In this document: piece by piece, positions 36,006-45,491 of the stretch
How the letters are laid out: each line of letters opens with the position of its first letter
Numbering within the stretch: the stretch's first letter is position 1
Assembly (NCBI GenBank): GCA_017577715.1
Contig: PKRC01000009.1
Location: forward strand, 1 to 64,000
DNA length: 64,000 bases
DNA from: Clostridia bacterium
Lineage (GTDB): Bacteria > Bacillota > Clostridia > Caldicoprobacterales > Caldicoprobacteraceae
Direction of reading: 5' to 3'
The notes under the pieces: model-generated
The model's input: the letters and a program-made list of their open reading frames with translations, nothing else
What the model was told of the DNA's origin: nothing
Databases searched by the model: none
Position numbers and translations under genes: made by a program

Positions 36006-36959
36006 TCAGTACATCTTTCCCAGCATTGCTGCACCTACTATGCCCGCATCGTTGCCTAGCTGCGCGGCAACTATCCTGGTCTGAGGTACCCCCTCAACGG
36101 TATACACCCTTTCCATCACCAACTTCCTGAGGGGCGCCAGCAGATATTCTCCTTCTTTGGAAATTCCCCCGCCTATGGCTATGATCTCGGGTTGGAATAT
36201 ATTTATCACGTTGGCTAGGCCCTCGGCAAGGTATTTTATATACTCTTCGACAATCTGCAATCCAACCCTGTCCCCCTGCTTTGCAGCATCAAAAGGGACT
36301 TTAGCATTTATCCTTGACAGATCCCCATCAACGAGCTTATTTATCAAGGAATCAGGATTGGCAGCGGCTGCTCTTTTCGTTTGGCGTATCAAAGCAGTGG
36401 CCGATGCATAGGCCTCCCAGCATCCCCTTCTCCCGCAGGTACACGGCTCACCATCTACCACAATCACCATGTGTCCCATCTCGGCAGCGGCATTGTTAAA
36501 CCCATTGTAAACCTTGCCATCTATTACAACGCCGCTACCCACACCCGTACCCAGCGTAATGGTCACTGAATGCCTGGCGCCTTTGCAGGCCCCCGCCACG
36601 CTTTCGGCAAGAGCTGCCACATTGGCATCGTTATCAAGGTAGACAGGAAGATCTATGTACTTCTGCATTTCGGCCCGCATAGGAACGTTTCTGAATTTAA
36701 GATTGTTGGCATAAACCAGTATACCTTCCCGAGTGTTGGGCGTCCCCGGACTCCCTATGCCTATAGATTTTACCTCCTTCAAAGAAACGCCCGAGTCCTC
36801 AATCACTTTCAGCGAAAGCATGGCCATATCCTTAATGATTTCAGGGTATTCCCTCTCGCTTAAAGTGGGAACGCTGTCTTTGTGGATGATTTTCCCCTCT
36901 TCATCCACCAGTCCCACGGCTATATTGGTTCCTCCCAGATCAATTCCTATGTAATACAC
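36006..36959 (-). CDS. glk: ROK-family glucokinase
   Basis: A 317-residue sugar kinase. It has the N-terminal phosphate loop DLGGTNIAVGLVDE, the ROK signature region with LGTGVGSGVVIDG, and the zinc site GEPCTCGRRGCWEAYAS (CXCGXXGCXE). It most likely phosphorylates glucose, but other hexoses are possible for this family. No transporter or repressor is next to it. Confidence 0.88.
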   Translation of the reverse strand: MYYIGIDLGGTNIAVGLVDEEGKIIHKDSVPTLSEREYPEIIKDMAMLSLKVIEDSGVSLKEVKSIGIGSPGTPNTREGILVYANNLKFRNVPMRAEMQKYIDLPVYLDNDANVAALAESVAGACKGARHSVTITLGTGVGSGVVIDGKVYNGFNNAAAEMGHMVIVVDGEPCTCGRRGCWEAYASATALIRQTKRAAAANPDSLINKLVDGDLSRINAKVPFDAAKQGDRVGLQIVEEYIKYLAEGLANVINIFQPEIIAIGGGISKEGEYLLAPLRKLVMERVYTVEGVPQTRIVAAQLGNDAGIVGAAMLGKMY

Positions 36960-37147
36960 AGCTAATTTAATACCTCCCCAGACATAGCTTCATAGTAAAA
37001 TAATACAACACCTTTTAGATAAAGACAATACAAAACTATTTACGGCTGTGACAAGCTACGCCATTGCAACCTGCCATTTGGCTGCTCCTGATACTTACGT
37101 ATGCATTTCCAATTGACAGGTTATACTACAAGAAGGGTGATGTGGAT

Positions 37148-38731
37148 ATGTTTAGAAAAATAAAAAGGCGTTTGAGAGTGGGAAGCCAGCAAGACAACAT
37201 TGATACAATATATACGGGCATAGATGAGCCTCTGCCGCGGAATATCGAAAGAGTAAAAGAAAGGCTTAATGAGATTTTTTCCGAATGCAGCGATTATATC
37301 CAAAGGGAGATAGTGTGCGGGGAGGATGGTAGCGTTCGAATACTGGTCTCATATATTGAAGGATTTGTAGATAAAAAAATACTAAATCAGGATGTAGTTC
37401 GTCCCATACTTGACTATTTCTCGAGTGCAGAAAGGCAGGACAAAGCAAAACGTGTATATCAACTTATAAAAGAATGCATTATAAGCAATAATGAAGTTAG
37501 AGAAGTTGAAAGCCTGCAGCAGGCGGTATACAAAATCGTATCAGGTGATGCGGTGCTTTTTGTGGATGGAAGCAAAAGTGCGCTGGTTGTGGGGGTTAAA
37601 GCCCCACAGGGCAGGCAGGTTGAGGAACCCGACACGGAGGTTTCCATAAGGGGCCCAAGGGAAGGTTTTGTTGAAAATCTTGCTACAAATATGGTCCTCA
37701 TTCGCAAAAGGATTAAAACCCCCAACCTGAAATTCGAGATGATGCAGCTAGGCATTCAGACCAAAACCGATGTCTGCATATGCTACATCAAGGGAATTGC
37801 AAATGAAGAAATCGTCAAGGAAGTACGAAAGAGGGTTAAAAAGATTAGAGGTGACGCCATCCTCGATACGGGGTATATAGAACAGTACATAACCGACAAC
37901 CGGCTAACCCTTTTCCCCGTTGTGGGAAACAGCGAAAAATGCGACAAGCTGGTAGCAAAGCTGCTTGAAGGCAGGGTGGCAATACTGTGCGATGGCACTC
38001 CCTATGTCATTACAGTACCTCATCTTTTTATAGAATCTATCCAGACGTCAGATGATTACTACGACCATGCTTTTTTTGCGTCATTCATGAGAGTGCTGCG
38101 GTTCCTTGCACTGCTTATATCCAATTTACTGCCAGCGATGTACGTAGCACTGGTCAGCTTCCACCACACAGTAATACCCTTTAAACTTATAATTACGCTG
38201 GCTGCTTCACGGCAGGGAATTCCCTTTTCGCCTTTTGTAGAGGCTATATTGATGATAACGGCTTTTGAGCTCTTGCGCGAGGCCGGAGTGCGCATGCCCA
38301 GGCCGATAGGGCAAGCGCTCAGCATAGTAGGGGCTATCGTGCTGGGCGAGGCATCGGTTAATGCAGGAATTGCCAGCAACCTTATGGTGATCATTGTTGC
38401 CATAACCGCCATATGCAGCTTCGTTGTTCCACCGCTCATTAGAGCCACCATGCTGCTGCGCTTTGCTTTTTTAATAGCCGCCAATTTTTTAGGTTTCCTG
38501 GGAATATCTTTAGTGGCAGTAACTGTTATCATACACCTGTGCAGGCTGCGCTCCTTCGGCATCCCATATATGGCGCCCCTTTCTCCGCTTACAGCTACCG
38601 ATCTTAAGGATTCGTTTATTATGGTGCCAATATGGGCAATGATAACCCGGCCAAAGATACTGTTTCAGGAGGATACAAGAGGTACTGTAGGAATAAAGCG
38701 CCAGGAGGTGGACAAAATAAGTGAAGATTAA
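37148..38731 (+). CDS. Spore germination protein, GerA family
   Basis: A protein of about 527 residues: a large soluble N-terminal domain (to ~300) followed by about five membrane helices and a short soluble tail. Family marks include the region after VVGNSEKCDKLVAKLLEGRV and PHLFIESIQTSDDYY, and LRFLALLISNLLPAMYVAL in the first helix. The ATG at 37148 follows GAAGGGTG and is preferred over one at 37064. Such proteins form a nutrient-gated channel in the inner spore membrane with GerB- and GerC-type partners, all present here. Confidence 0.9.
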   Translation: MFRKIKRRLRVGSQQDNIDTIYTGIDEPLPRNIERVKERLNEIFSECSDYIQREIVCGEDGSVRILVSYIEGFVDKKILNQDVVRPILDYFSSAERQDKAKRVYQLIKECIISNNEVREVESLQQAVYKIVSGDAVLFVDGSKSALVVGVKAPQGRQVEEPDTEVSIRGPREGFVENLATNMVLIRKRIKTPNLKFEMMQLGIQTKTDVCICYIKGIANEEIVKEVRKRVKKIRGDAILDTGYIEQYITDNRLTLFPVVGNSEKCDKLVAKLLEGRVAILCDGTPYVITVPHLFIESIQTSDDYYDHAFFASFMRVLRFLALLISNLLPAMYVALVSFHHTVIPFKLIITLAASRQGIPFSPFVEAILMITAFELLREAGVRMPRPIGQALSIVGAIVLGEASVNAGIASNLMVIIVAITAICSFVVPPLIRATMLLRFAFLIAANFLGFLGISLVAVTVIIHLCRLRSFGIPYMAPLSPLTATDLKDSFIMVPIWAMITRPKILFQEDTRGTVGIKRQEVDKISED

Positions 38732-39878
38732 AAAACTGGCGATTGTACTGATGCTGCCCATACTGCTGACCGGATGCTGGGACAACGTGGATTTAACAGA
38801 GATCAACATAGTAACTGCTATGGGAATAGACAAAGCCGAAGATGGAAAAGTCATTGTAACCGTACAGGTGGTGGAGCCGGCCGCCTTGCAATCGACATCT
38901 TCAGGCCAAGGGGGAGGAGGATCAACGCAGCCCAAACCGGTATTTGTTGAGTCTTATAAAGGTGAAACCATTTCCGATGCCTTAATAAGCATGAAGTCAA
39001 TAGTAGATAAAAGGCTGTTTTTAAGCACAATCCAGGTTTTAATCTTAGGAGAGAGGTTTTGCAAAGATGGTATTAATGAAGCACTGGACTTTCTGCACAG
39101 GGATTATCAATCAGAGTATCTAACAGATGTACTGGTAGCAAAGGATGTAACTCCTGAACAAATTTTGAAAATACAGTCCGACATGGAGGCTATTCCGGCA
39201 ATGTACATAAAGGGGACAATAGAAAACACGGCTATAAGAGCAAAGGTAAAGCGGACAATGTTAATAAATTTGTTTAAGGACATAAAAAACAAATGCAGGC
39301 AGGTTACCATTGGTCAAATAACAAAGGTGAACGAAAAAACAGTTAAAACAGAAGGCACAGCCGTCTTCAGGGATGGGAAACTGGTTGGATGGCTGGACCA
39401 ATACCAAACAAGGGGATATTTGTTTGCAACAGATAAAGTAAAAAGCACCATTGTCAATATTCCGGTAACCAATGGCAAGATGTCCATAGAGGTGTTAAAT
39501 TCGAGCGGAAAACTAGATGTAGAATTCAAAAATGGTGAACCAGCTAAACTGTCTATTCAGGTTAACCTAGAAGGAAATATAGTAGAATACATTGGAAAAG
39601 AAACGCTTGATTCTCCTGGGGATATATATAAATTGGAAAAAATTTTAAGCCAAGAGGTTAAGAAAGAAATCGTTATGGCGCTGAATAAAGCACAAAAGGA
39701 TTACTCTAGTGACATATTTGGGTTCGGCACAGTAGTGCACAAATATCATCCACATTACTGGGAAAAGGTAATGGACGAGTGGAACGATGTCTTCAGCAAA
39801 CTGCCAGCTGAAATCAAGGTAGACGCAAAAATAAGGCGTGCGGGACTCATAAAAAGTCCGATGATGAAAGATGAATAG
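38721..39878 (+). CDS. Spore germination lipoprotein, GerC family
   Basis: A 385-residue lipoprotein. The signal peptide ends in a lipobox LLTGC with Cys19 as the lipidated residue, followed directly by the family's WDNVDLTEINIVTAMGIDK. It starts at GTG and overlaps the GerA-type gene by 11 bases. A low-complexity Ser/Gly/Gln linker (STSSGQGGGGS, residues ~56-70) is unusual in the N-terminal domain. The protein would sit on the outer face of the inner spore membrane. Confidence 0.92.
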   Translation: MKIKKLAIVLMLPILLTGCWDNVDLTEINIVTAMGIDKAEDGKVIVTVQVVEPAALQSTSSGQGGGGSTQPKPVFVESYKGETISDALISMKSIVDKRLFLSTIQVLILGERFCKDGINEALDFLHRDYQSEYLTDVLVAKDVTPEQILKIQSDMEAIPAMYIKGTIENTAIRAKVKRTMLINLFKDIKNKCRQVTIGQITKVNEKTVKTEGTAVFRDGKLVGWLDQYQTRGYLFATDKVKSTIVNIPVTNGKMSIEVLNSSGKLDVEFKNGEPAKLSIQVNLEGNIVEYIGKETLDSPGDIYKLEKILSQEVKKEIVMALNKAQKDYSSDIFGFGTVVHKYHPHYWEKVMDEWNDVFSKLPAEIKVDAKIRRAGLIKSPMMKDE

Positions 39879-40095
39879 CAACATGCTAATAATATTAATA
39901 ATTTTTACTATTCTGGGATTGTATGACTTTCGGCGATTTATAAGAAAAAAAGAACCAGCAAAAGTGGTTATTGTTCATATTATCATCATGGCATTAAGCC
40001 TTGCCATAGGATTGTTTTTGGCGATAGGAAAAAGGCCTACCAACCCTTCACAATGGATAGAACGGATATTAAAAATGACGGGGGTGATAAAGTAA
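39871..40095 (+). CDS. Small membrane protein within the germination operon
   Basis: A 74-residue protein with two hydrophobic segments (about 4-18 and 32-52) separated by a basic stretch (RRFIRKKEPAK). It overlaps the GerC-type gene by eight bases and its TAA shares a base with the start of the GerB-type gene, so it is embedded in the operon. Small two-helix proteins (GerD- or GerF-like in size, but not in sequence) occur in some germination operons. I do not recognise this one. Confidence 0.65.
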   Translation: MNSNMLIILIIFTILGLYDFRRFIRKKEPAKVVIVHIIIMALSLAIGLFLAIGKRPTNPSQWIERILKMTGVIK

Positions 40096-41183
40096 TGGAA
40101 AAAGCCAGAATATCCAGCTTACAATTATTTCTACTCATAACAGGTTTTCTATTTGGAAGCACGCTGATTTTAAATCCAGCAACGGGCGCAAAAAACGATG
40201 GGTGGCTGGCCATACTTATAGGCGGAGCAGTTGGTACACTGCTGCTCGCAGCATATGCCTCAATCGCGTTATTAAATCCCTCGAAGACACTGGTGGAAAT
40301 TTTGAGAGATCGATTTGGAAAGGTTATAGGGAATATAATTGCAATACTATATATATGGTACTTTATACATTTGGCTTCTCTGGTGTTTAGAAACTTTGGT
40401 TCGTTCATGCTAACAACCACATATCCCAAAACACCCTTGGAGGTTATCATCGCTGTTTTTGCCCTTGTAGTTATGTACGCTGTAAACAGCGGCGTAGAGG
40501 TCGTAGGAAGAATGAGCGAAATCTTGGTGCCGTTTGTGCCAGTTATAGCCGTTATTATCAGCTTGGGGATTCTAACCGTCCACGATTTTACCGCGTTTCT
40601 CCCTGTACTAGAGAACGGCATAAGTCCTGTAATAAAAGCAAGTTTAAACTTGCTTACCTTTCCATTTGGGGAGACCATCGTATTTCTGATGATATTTCCA
40701 CATTTAAACAAGAGAGAGAATCTGAAAAAAGTTTCGACTTTATCGGCATTATCGGCCACTGGGCTGTTTCTCTTTATTTTTTTCAGGGATATAACTGTAC
40801 TTGGAAGCCACCTTATATATCAAGCGACCTTTGTACCTCACCTGACTTCTGTGCTCATTCCAGGTATAAACCTAGAGCCGCTTTTTAATGTAAACCTGAT
40901 AATAGGTGGAAGTATAAAGGTTGTGATTTGCATGTACGCTGCTGTAAACGGTTTGAATCAGCTCATTGGAGCCAACGACTACAGGAAATTCACCACAGCG
41001 GTGGCCACGTTTTGCGTTGTGCTTTCTATATGGGTGTATGAAAATATATTCGAAATGTTTGATTGGGCTGAAAATATATGGCTCTACTATTCCATACCGT
41101 TCCAGATAGTCATCCCTTTGATGCTGTTGTTTTTATCTTTAATCAAAAAAGGCAACCCGGCTCACGAGAAATCAATTGAATAG
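40095..41183 (+). CDS. Spore germination permease, GerB family
   Basis: A protein of about 362 residues with ten membrane helices of the amino-acid/polyamine transporter fold. It begins MEKARISSLQLFLLITGFLF, standard for GerB proteins, and ends in a short charged tail. It is the likely germinant-binding subunit. The ATG at 40095 (TAATG overlap with the preceding gene, GGGGGTGAT upstream) is chosen over an in-frame ATG at 40053. The operon order A-C-small-B differs from the common A-B-C. Confidence 0.9.
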   Translation: MEKARISSLQLFLLITGFLFGSTLILNPATGAKNDGWLAILIGGAVGTLLLAAYASIALLNPSKTLVEILRDRFGKVIGNIIAILYIWYFIHLASLVFRNFGSFMLTTTYPKTPLEVIIAVFALVVMYAVNSGVEVVGRMSEILVPFVPVIAVIISLGILTVHDFTAFLPVLENGISPVIKASLNLLTFPFGETIVFLMIFPHLNKRENLKKVSTLSALSATGLFLFIFFRDITVLGSHLIYQATFVPHLTSVLIPGINLEPLFNVNLIIGGSIKVVICMYAAVNGLNQLIGANDYRKFTTAVATFCVVLSIWVYENIFEMFDWAENIWLYYSIPFQIVIPLMLLFLSLIKKGNPAHEKSIE

Positions 41184-41402
41184 TGAATCCATCATCCTCT
41201 TTATTCTGCTTTTTCTTGCTTCGGTTTCAGCGTAATCTACTTTAATGTCATCTTCTTTATCTCCCATGATTATGAGTACAGTTCCTTCCTTTGCATCCTC
41301 GGGCAGCCTTGATTTCTCAATATTAATCATTTTCCTGTCTTCATCTTCGCAAACCGCAAAATCGCCTTCAAATCTGTCAATTATAACTTTCTTCATTGTC
41401 AA
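41172..41402 (-). CDS. DUF3006 protein
   Basis: A 76-residue small acidic/basic protein starting MTMKKVIIDRFEGDFAVCE, the standard DUF3006 opening. It is expected to form a small beta fold. It follows the metallo-beta-lactamase gene by eight bases, a pairing found widely in Firmicutes. Its 3' end overlaps that of the convergent GerB-type gene by 12 bases. Confidence 0.85.
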   Translation of the reverse strand: MTMKKVIIDRFEGDFAVCEDEDRKMINIEKSRLPEDAKEGTVLIIMGDKEDDIKVDYAETEARKSRIKRMMDSLFN

Positions 41403-41410
41403 AGCCCTCC

Positions 41411-42316
41411 TTATGGATTGAGCATTTCAATTGCCTTTCCATCGCTGGTTGCGATTATGGTGCCCGATTCATCGGTCCTGTATATCTTGGCACCTGCCTG
41501 CCTTAGCCTCTGTATAGTTTCAGGCGCCGGATGTCCGTAATCATTATCCTCTCCAACCGATATCACTGCTATTTTAGGCTGTACGGCTTCCAAAAATTTC
41601 ATCGAAGTAGAATACTTGCTTCCATGATGTGCCACTTTTAGCAGGTCCGCCCTTAAGTCATACCCTTTTTCAAGCATTTCATTCTCTGACTCAAAGCCGG
41701 CATCCCCTGTAAACAAGAATGATGTGGCGCCGTATTGCAACTTTATAACCACGGAATAATCATTGGTGTCTTCATAAGCTTCACTGTTAGGGGCAAGTAT
41801 GGTAAACTTGGCTTCCCCAAGTGAATATTCTGTACCGGGCACCGCAGGAGTAATCTTTAGCCCCTTGTTTGAAATTGCTTCCAGTACATCTTCGAAGGTT
41901 TTTGTGGTGCTCTCTGCCCTGGGCATTATTATGTTTTTCACCTCAAAACCGTTTATAACGGCATCCATCCCACCGATGTGGTCTTCATGGGGATGGGTGG
42001 CAATGACATAATCCAGCGTTGTTATTCCTCTCCCTTTTATGTAATCAACAACTAGCTGGCTGTCCTCGTTGTTCCCAGCGTCTATCAGCATTGCGGCATC
42101 TTTGATGGTTACCAAAATGCAGTCGGCCTGCCCAACATCGATAAAATGTACCGCCAGGTCATGCGAGATAGCTTGGCTATCTTCAGCAACAATTTCCCTT
42201 TCAGGCCCTTCGACTATTTTTTCGCCGGATAGCCTGGCTATCACAAACACCAAAAACAGTATGAAGATGTACATTACTCTTATCCAAGTTGCAGTAACCT
42301 TAGATTTCCTTGGCAT
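41411..42316 (-). CDS. ComEC-like metallo-beta-lactamase fold hydrolase
   Basis: About 301 residues: one N-terminal membrane anchor (~14-30) and an external MBL domain with the metal motif THPHEDHIGG and FTGDAGFESE, VAHHGSKYSTS and YGHPAPET. It resembles the C-terminal nuclease-like domain of ComEC but lacks the channel region, so it is a stand-alone enzyme, perhaps a secreted nuclease or phosphodiesterase. An ATG at 42316 is preferred to the adjoining TTG. Confidence 0.85.
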   Translation of the reverse strand: MPRKSKVTATWIRVMYIFILFLVFVIARLSGEKIVEGPEREIVAEDSQAISHDLAVHFIDVGQADCILVTIKDAAMLIDAGNNEDSQLVVDYIKGRGITTLDYVIATHPHEDHIGGMDAVINGFEVKNIIMPRAESTTKTFEDVLEAISNKGLKITPAVPGTEYSLGEAKFTILAPNSEAYEDTNDYSVVIKLQYGATSFLFTGDAGFESENEMLEKGYDLRADLLKVAHHGSKYSTSMKFLEAVQPKIAVISVGEDNDYGHPAPETIQRLRQAGAKIYRTDESGTIIATSDGKAIEMLNP

Positions 42317-42451
42317 CAAACAACATCCTCTCCCTTACTCTATTTTCCTCTTGGCCACATCGACTCTCCTTAAACCCAAATATATTCTAGCATATTTTAT
42401 ATGACTTTTTCTGTGATTCGCCAAAAATTTATCGCGGTACGTAGAACTTCC

Positions 42452-42566
42452 TTGATTTTAGAAAGGCAATGTGCTATTATAAGTGACAAGTAGTATGGTA
42501 GCACGGTAGGGAAAGAGAATACGTTCATGCTTTCCCTCCGTCAATACAAAAAAGGAGGGATTTTTT
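42452..42566 (+). promoter_or_regulatory. Promoter and attenuator-like leader of the TrpXYZ-like importer
   Basis: TTGATT (42452-42457) and TATTAT (42475-42480) with a 17-base spacer form a plausible promoter. In the leader, TCCCTCC (42533-42539) pairs with GGAGGGA (42554-42560), which contains the ribosome site and is followed by six T: it looks both like a terminator and like an RBS lock. An alternative pairing, GGGAAAG (42509-42515) with CTTTCCC (42530-42536), shares bases 42533-42536, so the two cannot coexist. GGTAGCACGGTAG at about 42497 faintly recalls a T-box core, but no stem I is visible. Confidence 0.5.
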
Positions 42567-43547
42567 GTGCCAAAAAAAGCTTTTGCTTTCCTTTTAACTA
42601 TAATGCTCCTATCGACCATCTTTACGGCATGTAGCACGACTACATCTTCAAACAAAATAATAAAAATAGGTATATCCCAGCTGGTGGAGCACCCTGCCTT
42701 GGATAGCGCCCGCGAAGGCTTTATCGAAGCTCTCAAGGAAGCCGGCTATGAGGATGGCAAGAACATCAAAATCGACTTTCAAAATGCGCAGAACGATATA
42801 ACCAATGCACAGACCATAGCCCGTAAATTCGTCGATGAAAAAGTGGATATGATACTTGCCATAGCTACATCCGCGGCACAGGCGGCGGCCAACGTAACCA
42901 AGGATATACCTATATTGATTACGGCAGTGACAGATCCGGTATCAGCGGGCTTGGCTGAAAGCCTTGAAAAACCTGGTGGCAATGTAACCGGAACAACCGA
43001 TATGAACCCTGTGGCCGAGCAGATTAAATTGATAAAGGACCTGGTACCAAATGCCAAAAAAGTCGGTATATTATACAATGCCGGTGAAATAAATTCAAAG
43101 ATCCAGGTGGACATAGCAAAACAGGCTGCTGCAGAGTATGGTTTGACTATAGTAGAAGCAACAGTAAGTAACAGCAACGAAGTCAGCCAGGCCACTCAAT
43201 CGCTGATGGGAAGAGTGGATGCCATTTACGTTCCCACTGACAACACTATAGTCTCCTCCATAGGAGCGGTTATAAAGGTTGCAAATGATCACAAAATACC
43301 AGTCATAGGCTCCGAACGAGGCCAGGTAGAAGCAGGGGCCGTTGCTACAAAAGGTATAGATTATAAAGAGCTGGGCAAACAAACCGGCCGAATAGCCGTA
43401 GAGATTATAAAAGGCAAAAAACCCCAGGATATACCTATAGAAGGGGCTAAAACTGTCACTCTTATAATTAACCAAAAAGCGGCTGAAACCATTGGCCTGA
43501 CCATACCCAAGGATATACTGGATAATGCCAACGAGGTTATAAAATGA
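42567..43547 (+). CDS. ABC importer substrate-binding lipoprotein (TrpX-like)
   Basis: A 326-residue lipoprotein starting at GTG. The lipobox is TIFTAC with Cys22. The mature part starts NKIIKIGISQLVEHPALDSA, typical of COG2984 (PF04392) binding proteins. In streptococci relatives with the same gene trio are linked to tryptophan uptake. The ligand here is an inference only. It heads a three-gene operon with permease and ATPase. Confidence 0.85.
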   Translation: MPKKAFAFLLTIMLLSTIFTACSTTTSSNKIIKIGISQLVEHPALDSAREGFIEALKEAGYEDGKNIKIDFQNAQNDITNAQTIARKFVDEKVDMILAIATSAAQAAANVTKDIPILITAVTDPVSAGLAESLEKPGGNVTGTTDMNPVAEQIKLIKDLVPNAKKVGILYNAGEINSKIQVDIAKQAAAEYGLTIVEATVSNSNEVSQATQSLMGRVDAIYVPTDNTIVSSIGAVIKVANDHKIPVIGSERGQVEAGAVATKGIDYKELGKQTGRIAVEIIKGKKPQDIPIEGAKTVTLIINQKAAETIGLTIPKDILDNANEVIK

Positions 43548-43563
43548 TTACGAGGTGGTTTGA

Positions 43564-44421
43564 TTGTTTGGTCTGATTACAGCCCTGGAACAAGGGCTTG
43601 TTTTTGGCATAATGGCGCTGGGAGTCTATATTACGTTTAAAGTACTTGACTTCCCTGATCTAACGGTAGATGGGAGCTTTCCGCTTGGCGCGGCGGTGGC
43701 TTCCATCATGATTTTTAATGGCGGCAATCCTTTTTTAGCGCTGTTTTTGGCTGCAGCAGCCGGCATGGCTGCTGGCTGCATTACAGGCTTACTTAACACG
43801 CGGGGAAAGATAACCGGACTGCTTTCTGGTATACTGACCATGACAGCGCTTTATTCCATAAACCTGCGCATCATGGGCCGGGCAAATGTCACGCTCCTGA
43901 ACGCCAGGACCATATTTACGTATATCGAAGAATGGGGAGTGCCGCACAGATGGGTATTTCTGGCATTGTTTATAATTACGGCATTTCTGATAAAGGTTTT
44001 GCTGGATTGCTTTTTGAAGACCCAGATCGGTTTTGCCTTGAGGGCAACGGGCGATAACCCTGAAATGGCTCGAGCCAACGGAATAAACACCGATACCATG
44101 AAAATACTCGGCTTATCCCTATCAAATGGGTTGATAGCACTGTCAGGTGCACTTGTAGCACAATATCAGGGGTTTGCCGATATAGGTATGGGTATAGGCA
44201 CCATTGTTGCCGGTTTGGCTTCGGTAATCATAGGTGAGATGATGCTAGGAGAAAGAAGCATTTGTATGGCGACTTTTGCCACCTTGATGGGATCTTTTAT
44301 CTACAGATTGAGCATCGGCATTGCATTGAGGCTAGGCTTTGCAGCAACCGATTTAAAGCTGCTCACCACAGTACTGGTGATAATAGCCCTCAGCACGCCA
44401 AAGATCAGGAATTTGCTCTGA
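43564..44421 (+). CDS. ABC importer permease (TrpY-like)
   Basis: A 285-residue membrane protein with eight or so helices, of the branched-chain-amino-acid-like permease fold (COG4120). It includes LDFPDLTVDGSFPLGAAVA and GFALRATGDNPEMARANGIN, the coupling region to the ATPase. It starts at TTG after GAGGTGG, 16 bases after the binding-protein gene. Confidence 0.85.
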   Translation: MFGLITALEQGLVFGIMALGVYITFKVLDFPDLTVDGSFPLGAAVASIMIFNGGNPFLALFLAAAAGMAAGCITGLLNTRGKITGLLSGILTMTALYSINLRIMGRANVTLLNARTIFTYIEEWGVPHRWVFLALFIITAFLIKVLLDCFLKTQIGFALRATGDNPEMARANGINTDTMKILGLSLSNGLIALSGALVAQYQGFADIGMGIGTIVAGLASVIIGEMMLGERSICMATFATLMGSFIYRLSIGIALRLGFAATDLKLLTTVLVIIALSTPKIRNLL

Positions 44422-44502
44422 AGTACCTCATCAACTGTCTCCAATTGAAGCTGGAACCGTGATGTTTTGCTTTGTACGGGTTTTAATGGGAAGGAGGTTA
44501 TC

Positions 44503-45306
44503 ATGCTAGAGCTTAAAGGGGTAACGAAAATCTTCAACGCGGGTACTGTTAACGAGAATGTAGTGCTGCGCGATATTAACCTCAAAGTTGATGAAGGCGA
44601 TTTTATTTCTATAATCGGCAGCAACGGCGCAGGAAAATCCACTCTTTTGAACGTCATAGCAGGCGTATACCCAGTTGATAAGGGAACCATATTGCTGGAT
44701 GGAAGGGATATCACCAGGGTACCCGAACATGAAAGAGCCAGGTTTATAGGCAGAGTTTTCCAGGACCCCATGAAGGGTACCGCTCCATCCATGACGATAG
44801 AGGAGAATTTAGCCATCGCCTACTGTCGAAGTTCGCGCCGCACTTTACAATGGGGCCTTAACAATAAACTCAGGGAAGAATTCAGGCAGAAATTGGCCGA
44901 AACCGGCTTGGGTTTAGAAAACCGTTTGAATTATAAGGTAAAATTGCTTTCAGGAGGGCAGCGGCAGGCCCTGACCTTAATTATTGCCACCATGGTCAAG
45001 CCCAAGCTGCTTCTTTTGGATGAGCATACTGCTGCACTGGATCCGTCCACTGCCCGCCTGATAAACAACCTGACCGAAAAAATCGTCCTCCAGAAAGGTA
45101 TAACCACGCTCATGATCACACATAACATGGAGCATGCCATTAAAATGGGTAACCGACTTATAATGATGGATAAAGGGCAAATTGTACTGGATATAAAAGG
45201 TTCGGATAAATCGTCGCTCACCGTAAATGAACTGGTGGGTATGTTTGAACAGGCTGCCCAGAGGAAATTCGATGAAGACAGGATCATGCTGAGGGCAAGC
45301 AGCTAA
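44503..45306 (+). CDS. ABC importer ATPase (TrpZ-like)
   Basis: About 267 residues. Walker A is GSNGAGKSTLLN, the signature LLSGGQRQALTL, Walker B LLLLDEHTAALDP and the H-loop THNMEH. It belongs to the COG1101 group that accompanies COG2984 and COG4120 proteins. Asp-Glu-His in place of the common DEPT is usual for this group. The ATG at 44503, eight bases after GGAGG, is chosen over an in-frame ATG at 44467. Bases 45307-45491 downstream hold no gene or clear terminator. Confidence 0.88.
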   Translation: MLELKGVTKIFNAGTVNENVVLRDINLKVDEGDFISIIGSNGAGKSTLLNVIAGVYPVDKGTILLDGRDITRVPEHERARFIGRVFQDPMKGTAPSMTIEENLAIAYCRSSRRTLQWGLNNKLREEFRQKLAETGLGLENRLNYKVKLLSGGQRQALTLIIATMVKPKLLLLDEHTAALDPSTARLINNLTEKIVLQKGITTLMITHNMEHAIKMGNRLIMMDKGQIVLDIKGSDKSSLTVNELVGMFEQAAQRKFDEDRIMLRASS

Positions 45307-45491
45307 TTTAAAAAATAAATAAGTTTTTCTAATATTATCCCCTACAAATATATGCCGCATATATATGAAATAAGCAGCAAAGAGCGCGCATAAATTTTGT
45401 AGCGGCCTCTGCAATACTTTTTTCCCCGTTTTTCAGGCTATTTACTTTTATTAAATTTTTAAAACTTTACTCGCAATCAATATAATATCCG

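Noticed and set aside
37099..37128. GTATG-N18-TATACTA resembling a forespore sigma-G promoter ahead of the germination operon
   Set aside because: It would start transcription inside or after the ribosome site of the chosen start at 37148, leaving almost no leader. Not convincing.
42490..42566. T-box riboswitch ahead of the TrpX-like gene
   Set aside because: GGTAGCACGGTAG only loosely resembles the T-box core, and the leader from the best promoter is far too short for stem I and a specifier loop.
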